DNA of 9,161 nucleotides from an uncultured Erysipelotrichaceae bacterium (lineage in GTDB: Bacteria > Bacillota_I > Bacilli_A > RF39 > UBA660): assembly GCA_902782915.1 (NCBI GenBank), contig CACZOV010000091.1, positions 1-9,161 on the forward strand, in the 5' to 3' direction. The notes beneath the pieces were generated by a model. That model did not search any database, was not told where the DNA came from, and saw only the letters and a program-made list of their open reading frames with translations. Positions 5,830 through 9,161 of the stretch are shown piece by piece (the first letter of the stretch is position 1; the number at the start of each line of letters is the position of its first letter). The position numbers were made by a program, and so were the translations under genes.

Positions 5830-7024
5830 AATAAATAAAATTTTATACATATTAGAGCAAATTTCTAAAGCAGAAAATAAAGATTTAGATTTAGATACCG
5901 TATATTATTATATAACAAGTGGAATAGTTGATAAAAAAGCTAAAAGCAATAAAAGAATTAAAGATTTATTTCCTGATTTTGTACGTTATTTTCATAATAC
6001 TTTAAATATAAGCGTTTTTATTCAACCAAATTGGACATATTTTTGTCAATTTGTCAATTTACCATATTATAAACAACAAGAATTATCAAATCCAATTAAA
6101 ATGTATTTATCTGTAAAATATGATGATATTTTGAGTGTTGCAACTGAATTATTTAATTTTATGGCTAAAAATAATATAGTTCACCAATCAAAAATAGGAT
6201 CAGATGTTAGAATTGATGATATTGTAATTCGTGTTTTTTCCAAGAAAGAAGAAAAAATGATTCGTGATTTTATTAAAGAAAATCCTCGAATAAAAAAATA
6301 TTTAATGCAACCATCACCTTTTACTTTTCAAGAATCTGGAATAGGTTATGCACTTGATCGTGATCTAAGTTACAACGAAGTTATTTCAAATTATTTAAAA
6401 GAATATATTAATAGTTGTAGACATAGTCATAAATCAGTATCATTTGAAGGATTTTATGGATTTGTTTATCAAATTTATACTAATGTTTTTATACAAAAAA
6501 GTGGGATAAAAGAATATTTAAAAAAATATAGTACTAATGAAATTAGTAATAGTGAAGAGTATATGTTAAATAACTATTTTGAAGTTACTCATTTAATGCT
6601 TTTATCTTTAAAAAGTAATGATTTTGAAAAATTTCAAAGAATTGTTGATCTATATAATAGTCAAACTGCAATGACAGCAGTTGTAAATATTTTTAATAAA
6701 AAGAATGAAATATATTCACAAGAAATGAAGTTATTTCAAGAATATATCATTACTATGTTTAATAAATATGGACGGGGAGATGCTTTAAAGTTAATAAATG
6801 AGTATTTAAATACCGGAAATATAAGATTTGTAACTAGAGATAAAAATCTAAGAAGTAAATTTTCTTCTTTTATGACTCCTGATAAGTGTAAAAAAATCCT
6901 AAATAATTTATCTTTAGAACAGTATTTTTCTAAAATTATTAATAGTGAAAATCTAGAGTTAAATGGTAAAAAGTGTATTCTTGATCATCAAGAAAATGAT
7001 CATAATCTTAGTTTGAAAAAATAA
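5813..7024 (+). CDS. HopA1-like protein of unknown role (403 aa)
   Basis: Soluble protein, no signal peptide, probably cytoplasmic. Its central part has the layout of HopA1-type proteins (named for a Pseudomonas syringae type III effector; HopA1-like domains also occur in some lanthipeptide biosynthetic enzymes). Residues 95-103 (IKMYLSVKY) form a strand, followed by a helix (ILSVATELFNFMAKNN) and a strand with charged positions (SKIGSDVRIDDIVIRVFS, 126-143). Then come a helix (146-156) and the characteristic P-x-PFTFQESGIGYALD...LSYNEV stretch (167-190), comparable to the family's P-x-fT...GiG-A-P...SfgehR pattern. This assignment is by pattern memory, moderate at best. Residues 200-403 are mostly helical and basic near the end. 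The start uses AGAGGA (5802-5807), 5 nt upstream, and overlaps the 53-codon gene. No secretion system or lanthipeptide precursor is visible here, so a conserved bacterial housekeeping or stress role is as likely as an effector role. Confidence 0.85.
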   Translation: MNKTNEINKILYILEQISKAENKDLDLDTVYYYITSGIVDKKAKSNKRIKDLFPDFVRYFHNTLNISVFIQPNWTYFCQFVNLPYYKQQELSNPIKMYLSVKYDDILSVATELFNFMAKNNIVHQSKIGSDVRIDDIVIRVFSKKEEKMIRDFIKENPRIKKYLMQPSPFTFQESGIGYALDRDLSYNEVISNYLKEYINSCRHSHKSVSFEGFYGFVYQIYTNVFIQKSGIKEYLKKYSTNEISNSEEYMLNNYFEVTHLMLLSLKSNDFEKFQRIVDLYNSQTAMTAVVNIFNKKNEIYSQEMKLFQEYIITMFNKYGRGDALKLINEYLNTGNIRFVTRDKNLRSKFSSFMTPDKCKKILNNLSLEQYFSKIINSENLELNGKKCILDHQENDHNLSLKK

Positions 7025-7052
7025 TTATTTTTAAAATAGTTATTTTTTTTTT
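7016..7052 (+). terminator. Terminator after the HopA1-like gene
   Basis: AAAAAATAATTATTTT (7016-7031) is complementary, with one G-U pair, to AAAATAGTTATTTTTT from 7033, and is followed by T to 7052 (ten consecutive T from 7043). The stem is purely A/T apart from the G-U, so it is weaker than the tsf terminator. It includes the stop codon. Confidence 0.65.
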
Positions 7053-7067
7053 AAATTTTCATACAAT
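7038..7067 (+). promoter_or_regulatory. Sigma-E-like (or sigma-A) promoter of spoVS
   Basis: CATACAAT (7060-7067) is an exact match to the Bacillus sigma-E -10 consensus CATACANT. AGTTATT (7038-7044), 15 bp upstream, matches the last four bases of the sigma-E -35 (KMATATT). The same bases could act as a sigma-A -10 (TACAAT, 7062-7067) with a poor -35 (GTTATT, 17 bp upstream). Expected transcription start is about 7074, just before the GTGAGGA ribosome binding site. Bacillus subtilis spoVS is reported to be sigma-H driven; no sigma-H-type motif is apparent here. Confidence 0.45.
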
Positions 7068-7089
7068 TAATTGAAAGTGAGGAATAATC

Positions 7090-7350
7090 GTGGAAACACT
7101 TAAAGTAAGTAGTAAGTCCAAACCTAGTAGTGTTGCAGGAGCACTTGCAAATGTATTTAAAGATCAAGATAGTGTGGAAATTCAAGCAGTTGGAGCAGGA
7201 GCTATTAATCAAGCTATTAAGGCGATTGCTATTGCAAGAGGATTTGTTGCACCATCTGGAAAAAATTTAATATGTACACCAGCATTCTCAGACATTTCTA
7301 TTGATGGTGAGGAAAGAACTGCAATTAAATTAATTGTTGAAACAAAATAA
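7090..7350 (+). CDS. spoVS: Stage V sporulation protein S
   Basis: Small Alba-like, probably nucleic-acid-binding protein needed for septation and late spore coat assembly in Bacillus; also found in some non-sporulating bacteria. The 86 residues align along their entire length with Bacillus SpoVS: KVSSKSKPSSVAGALANV (5-22), EIQAVGAGAINQAIKAIAIA (30-49), RGFVAPSGKNLICTPAF (50-66) and IDGEERTAIKLIVE (71-84). Length is exactly the family norm. The start is GTG at 7090, preceded by GTGAGGA (7077-7083) at 7 nt spacing. It stands as a single gene with an upstream promoter and a downstream bidirectional terminator, convergent with two spore-coat-like genes. Confidence 0.97.
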   Translation: METLKVSSKSKPSSVAGALANVFKDQDSVEIQAVGAGAINQAIKAIAIARGFVAPSGKNLICTPAFSDISIDGEERTAIKLIVETK

Positions 7351-7375
7351 GATTACCAATTGGTAATCTTATTTT
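7344..7375. terminator. Bidirectional terminator between spoVS and the coat genes
   Basis: A perfect 14-bp inverted repeat: AAAATAAGATTACC (7344-7357), loop AATT, GGTAATCTTATTTT (7362-7375). It is palindromic, so each strand reads a stem followed by T-rich sequence. It contains the stop codons of spoVS and of the downstream cotZ-like gene, which converge here with 23 bp between them. Confidence 0.9.
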
Positions 7376-7787
7376 AATTTGTATAAGTATCTGCAAGACA
7401 ACGAATTGCAAGAACACAGTCTAAATTAATTGTGAAAAAGTTATTTGTTGAAATATAAGGAAAAGTTGGATTTGTTGTATCAGGGTTTTCTGCTAATATT
7501 TCAAATGTTGCACAGTTTTCATCTGTTTTACTAACTTTAAAAACTGTACTTTCACCACTTGTTCCATTTACAGTATAAGGCATTGTCCATAATTCTCCTG
7601 TACAGCAAGAATACAAGGTAATAGGTCTTGTATTAAATATTAATCCATTATTTATATTTAAACCTAAACAAGGTCTATCACATCCATTTGATGAATTTAA
7701 ATCAGTTTTCTCTGCATTTTTTTGAAGTTCTAAAATAAAATTTAGAATTCTACTTATACTTGTTTTATTACATTCTTGATTATTCAT
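7374..7787 (-). CDS. CotZ/CotY-family spore coat protein, copy 2 of tandem pair
   Basis: Cysteine-containing structural protein of the outer spore coat or crust (CotY/CotZ family, where disulfide and self-assembly interactions build ordered arrays). The 137-residue protein has the family layout: an N-terminal Cys (6) followed by a helix (ISRILNFILELQKNAEK, 11-27), a Cys-rich segment (36, 40), a conserved FNTRPITLYSCC (51-62), TVFKVSKTDENCATFEIL (81-98), and the diagnostic C-terminal FTINLDCVLAIRCL (118-131), comparable to VDLDCFCAINCL in Bacillus CotZ. Eight Cys are present (6, 36, 40, 61, 62, 92, 124, 130). One usual Cys of the terminal C-x-C is replaced by Leu (CVL). GAAAGGAG (7800-7793) provides the ribosome binding site, overlapping the stop of the upstream paralog; the genes are 12 nt apart, hence one operon. 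Confidence 0.85.
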   Translation of the reverse strand: MNNQECNKTSISRILNFILELQKNAEKTDLNSSNGCDRPCLGLNINNGLIFNTRPITLYSCCTGELWTMPYTVNGTSGESTVFKVSKTDENCATFEILAENPDTTNPTFPYISTNNFFTINLDCVLAIRCLADTYTN

Positions 7788-7799
7788 AATTTCTCCTTT

Positions 7800-8198
7800 C
7801 TAAAGGTTATTTACAATTGTATCGTTTAAACAACGAATAGCACAGATACAATCTAAATTAATAGTTGCATAAGTATTTGTTGAAAGATAAGTTGTATTTC
7901 CATCTGAATCAATACTTTCTTCAAGTAATAAAACTGATACACTATCATTGGTTACATTTTCAACACGAAATACTGTAGTAGTTGACTCTCCATCAGCACT
8001 AGTATAATTTAATGTAACAGGATTATTATTACATAAATATAACATTATAGGTCTTGTATTAAAATATACAAGTGAAGTATTTGGTCCAAGATATGGTTTT
8101 GTACAACTATTATCTAAACAATCTATTTTTTCGATATTATTTTGTAAAACATTAATTACATTTAAAACTCTTGCTAAACAATTATCAAATTTATCCAT
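7800..8198 (-). CDS. CotZ/CotY-family spore coat protein, copy 1 of tandem pair
   Basis: First gene of the minus-strand coat operon; 132 residues, paralogous to its downstream neighbour. Seen: Cys7 plus helix LARVLNVINVLQNNIEKID (8-26), Cys27 and Cys32, PYLGPN (35-40), FNTRPIMLYLC (46-56), TTVFRVENVTNDSVSVLLLEE (74-94), and the family signature ATINLDCICAIRCLND (111-126), which retains the C-x-C-x3-C spacing. It has seven Cys (7, 27, 32, 56, 117, 119, 123) and lacks the Cys-Ala-Thr of the middle motif (Val-Ser-Val here). Predicted to be made in the mother cell and assembled on the spore surface. AAAGGAG (8212-8206) precedes the ATG, and a sigma-K-like promoter lies just upstream. The family assignment is strong; the choice between CotY and CotZ cannot be made from sequence alone. 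Confidence 0.87.
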   Translation of the reverse strand: MDKFDNCLARVLNVINVLQNNIEKIDCLDNSCTKPYLGPNTSLVYFNTRPIMLYLCNNNPVTLNYTSADGESTTTVFRVENVTNDSVSVLLLEESIDSDGNTTYLSTNTYATINLDCICAIRCLNDTIVNNL

Positions 8199-8224
8199 AA
8201 TTTCACTCCTTTACTTTTCTAATA

Positions 8225-8251
8225 TAAATTATGTAGATAACTAAAAAAAGT
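8225..8251 (-). promoter_or_regulatory. Sigma-K-like promoter of the coat operon
   Basis: On the minus strand, CATAATTTA (8233-8225) matches the Bacillus sigma-K -10 consensus CATANNNTA at every fixed base. An AC dinucleotide, as in the sigma-K -35, lies 16 bp upstream (8251-8250), with a second AC 18 bp upstream in the same ACAC run. The predicted start, near 8219, is about 20 nt before the ATG and just upstream of AAAGGAG. Late mother-cell expression fits coat protein genes. Confidence 0.55.
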
Positions 8252-8288
8252 GTGTTATTAATACCTATGAATTTATTTGAAAATAAAT

Positions 8289-8319
8289 AAAAAAATGTAA
8301 TTAGTTATTAATTACATTT
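8289..8319 (-). terminator. Terminator of tmRNA
   Basis: On the minus strand, AAATGTAATTA (8319-8309) pairs over 11 bp with TAATTACATTT (8303-8293) around a 5-nt loop. It runs into seven consecutive T (8295-8289). It lies 22 nt beyond the tmRNA CCA end and separates ssrA from the coat-gene promoter. Confidence 0.85.
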
Positions 8320-8340
8320 AAAACATATCTAAATTTAATT

Positions 8341-8683
8341 TGGTGGAGCTGGGGAGAATCGAACTCCCGTCCGAAATACTAGATAGATAAACTTCTACAA
8401 GGTTAGTTAATTCGCAAATTTCATTAGATAAAGAAGAATTAACAAGTAAATATCTAACTAGTTTAGTTAAATTCGTTATTATCCCTAAACAAAATAATAA
8501 TATAATCTACTATAATGAACTCGTATAAAGATTCGTAGATAAAATCTATAAACGAGTATTCGCTATTCTAAATTAAGCGAATGCTAATTGATTACTGTTT
8601 CCAGTTATTTTTAAAATTATTTAACGCATAAGTGCGCCTTGCAATTTAAATTCTATATATCCCGTCGAAACCTAAGCAGCCCC
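8341..8683 (-). ncRNA. ssrA: Transfer-messenger RNA (tmRNA)
   Basis: Rescues stalled ribosomes by trans-translation. The RNA begins GGGGCUGCUUAGGUUUCGAC (from 8683) and ends with a T-arm GGGAGUUCGAUUCUCCC and the acceptor strand CAGCUCC plus an encoded ACCA (to 8341). The acceptor stem GGGGCUG/CAGCUCC pairs over 7 bp with one G-U. Length is 343 nt, a normal one-piece tmRNA. Visible helices include GCGCA/UGCGU near 8636, AUUCGCU/AGCGAAU enclosing the tag stop codon, ACUCGU/ACGAGU, GUUUAG/CUAAAC and GUUAAUUC/GAAUUAAC, consistent with the pseudoknot ring. The open reading frame encodes a short tag. It has its own sigma-A promoter and terminator, and no smpB is visible in this window. Confidence 0.98.
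8573..8602 (-). other. tmRNA tag-peptide reading frame, GNSNQLAFA
   Basis: After AUAACU, the usual context before the resume codon in low-GC Gram-positives, the frame reads GGA AAC AGU AAU CAA UUA GCA UUC GCU UAA. With the alanine carried by tmRNA the tag is A-GNSNQLAFA, ten residues. It ends in Ala-Phe-Ala rather than the common Ala-Leu-Ala-Ala. The stop sits in the loop of a 7-bp hairpin. The resume codon is chosen by analogy with Bacillus and Staphylococcus tags that start with GK. Confidence 0.8.
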
Positions 8684-8694
8684 AAAACATGATA

Positions 8695-8723
8695 ATTATA
8701 TCATATTTACAAAAAAATGTAAA
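8695..8723 (-). promoter_or_regulatory. Sigma-A promoter of tmRNA
   Basis: On the minus strand, TTTACA (8723-8718) and a perfect TATAAT (8700-8695) are separated by exactly 17 bp. The predicted start, near 8688, is about 5 nt before the mature 5' end. Short inverted repeats cover both boxes: TTTACA/TGTAAA (8706-8723) over the -35 and ATGATA/TATCAT (8689-8704) over the -10; these may be chance in AT-rich DNA. Confidence 0.85.
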
Positions 8724-8740
8724 GATTTTCAGATAATCTA

Positions 8741-8769
8741 TTGACTAGAAAAATAAGGTATGATAATAT
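8741..8769 (+). promoter_or_regulatory. Sigma-A promoter of the pilin-like gene, extended -10
   Basis: TTGACT (8741-8746, 5/6) and TAATAT (8764-8769) are spaced 17 bp apart, with TGA directly before the -10, an extended TGn motif. The start would be near 8776, 21 nt before the ATG. It is divergent from the ssrA promoter, with the two -35 boxes 17 bp apart. Confidence 0.75.
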
Positions 8770-8796
8770 TTTCTTATAAAGATATGGAGGAAAGAA

Positions 8797-9161
8797 ATGA
8801 AAAAAATGAAAGATAATAAAGGATTTACTTTAGTAGAGTTATTAGCAGTTATTGTTGTTTTAGCTATTGTTATGGGCCTTGCTGTTGTTGGTATTACAAG
8901 TGTATTGGATAGTACTAGAAAGAGTGCATTTGCTGCAGATGCGAAGTCATTTTTAGAGGGAGCTCATCAATTAGTAAGTGCTGATGAGGTTAATGTTATG
9001 TTAGGAACAAGTGGAACTCATTATGCTCCATCATGCAAAGGTTCAAGTGGTGCAGTTGTTTATATTCCACTTGCAGCAATCAATTTAAATCAAGGTGGAA
9101 TTAAAAGCCCTTATGGAAATGATTATATTAAATCTGACTCAACAGCAGCTGTAGCAGAGTA
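8797..9161 (+). CDS. Type IV pilin-like / prepilin N-methylation protein, cut by the window end
   Basis: Substrate of prepilin peptidase; after cleavage such proteins assemble into pili or pseudopili for adhesion, motility or DNA uptake. The class III signal is clear: a short basic leader MKKMKDNKG, cleavage expected after Gly9, then F10-TLVE with the key Glu at mature position 5 (residue 14), and a hydrophobic helix LLAVIVVLAIVMGLAVVGI (15-33). The downstream part, STRKSAFAADAKSFLEGAHQLV (39-60), continues the pilin helix. The globular region has one Cys so far (80) and is Gly/Ser/Ala-rich. The frame is open to base 9161 after 121 codons, so the 3' end is missing. GGAGG (8786-8790) is 6 nt before the ATG. 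It could be a major pilin or a ComGC-like minor pilin; no assembly genes are visible. Confidence 0.92.
   Translation, partial: MKKMKDNKGFTLVELLAVIVVLAIVMGLAVVGITSVLDSTRKSAFAADAKSFLEGAHQLVSADEVNVMLGTSGTHYAPSCKGSSGAVVYIPLAAINLNQGGIKSPYGNDYIKSDSTAAVAE

Noticed and set aside
7077..7089. Sigma-H promoter for spoVS as in Bacillus subtilis
   Set aside because: No AGGAWWW and GAAT pair with suitable spacing is present upstream; the CATACAAT box is the better candidate.
8341..8683. Separate tRNA gene at the T-arm-like sequence near 8341
   Set aside because: The T-arm and acceptor pair with the 5' end at 8683 as a tmRNA; there is no anticodon arm.

Overview
The window reads as chromosome of a strongly AT-rich, low-GC Gram-positive bacterium of the class Bacilli, probably an uncultured lineage near the Erysipelotrichales/RF39/Mollicutes-related groups. 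Support comes from Bacillus-like S2, EF-Ts and SpoVS sequences, AGGAGG-type ribosome binding sites, hairpin-plus-T terminators, TTG and GTG starts, a tmRNA with an encoded CCA end, and UGG for tryptophan with UGA used as a stop (standard bacterial code, not the Mycoplasma code). The lineage name is an inference; endospore formation is suggested by a spoVS gene and two CotZ/CotY-type coat proteins.

Layout. (1) 1-1617: the 3' part of rpsB, then tsf and a strong terminator. S2 carries an unusual charged linker and a C-terminal Rho_N/SAP-like module. (2) 1659-4061: a single 800-residue protein of unknown function with N-terminal helical repeats and a distinct C-terminal domain. (3) 4141-7024: a probable operon of a single-pass membrane protein with seven perfect-length 14-residue repeats, a CvpA-family membrane protein, a 53-codon acidic protein starting with TTG, and a 403-residue HopA1-like protein whose start overlaps the small gene. 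(4) 7090-7350: spoVS, with a sigma-E-like promoter motif. (5) Minus strand, 8198-7374: two tandem CotZ/CotY-like coat genes behind a sigma-K-like promoter, converging on spoVS at a shared bidirectional terminator. (6) Minus strand, 8683-8341: tmRNA (ssrA), with its own promoter and terminator and a short tag ending LAFA. (7) 8797 to the right edge: a type IV pilin-like protein, divergent from ssrA and cut by the window end.

How it fits together. The left end is translation housekeeping and the right end holds ribosome rescue and a pilin. Between them are sporulation genes and a group of poorly characterised proteins. The most interesting points are the operon joining repeat protein, CvpA, small protein and HopA1-like protein, the S2 fusion, the 800-residue orphan, and a recurring arrangement in which a promoter -35 box sits in the 3' arm of the preceding terminator. 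No mobile element, CRISPR array, defence system or tRNA gene was seen.
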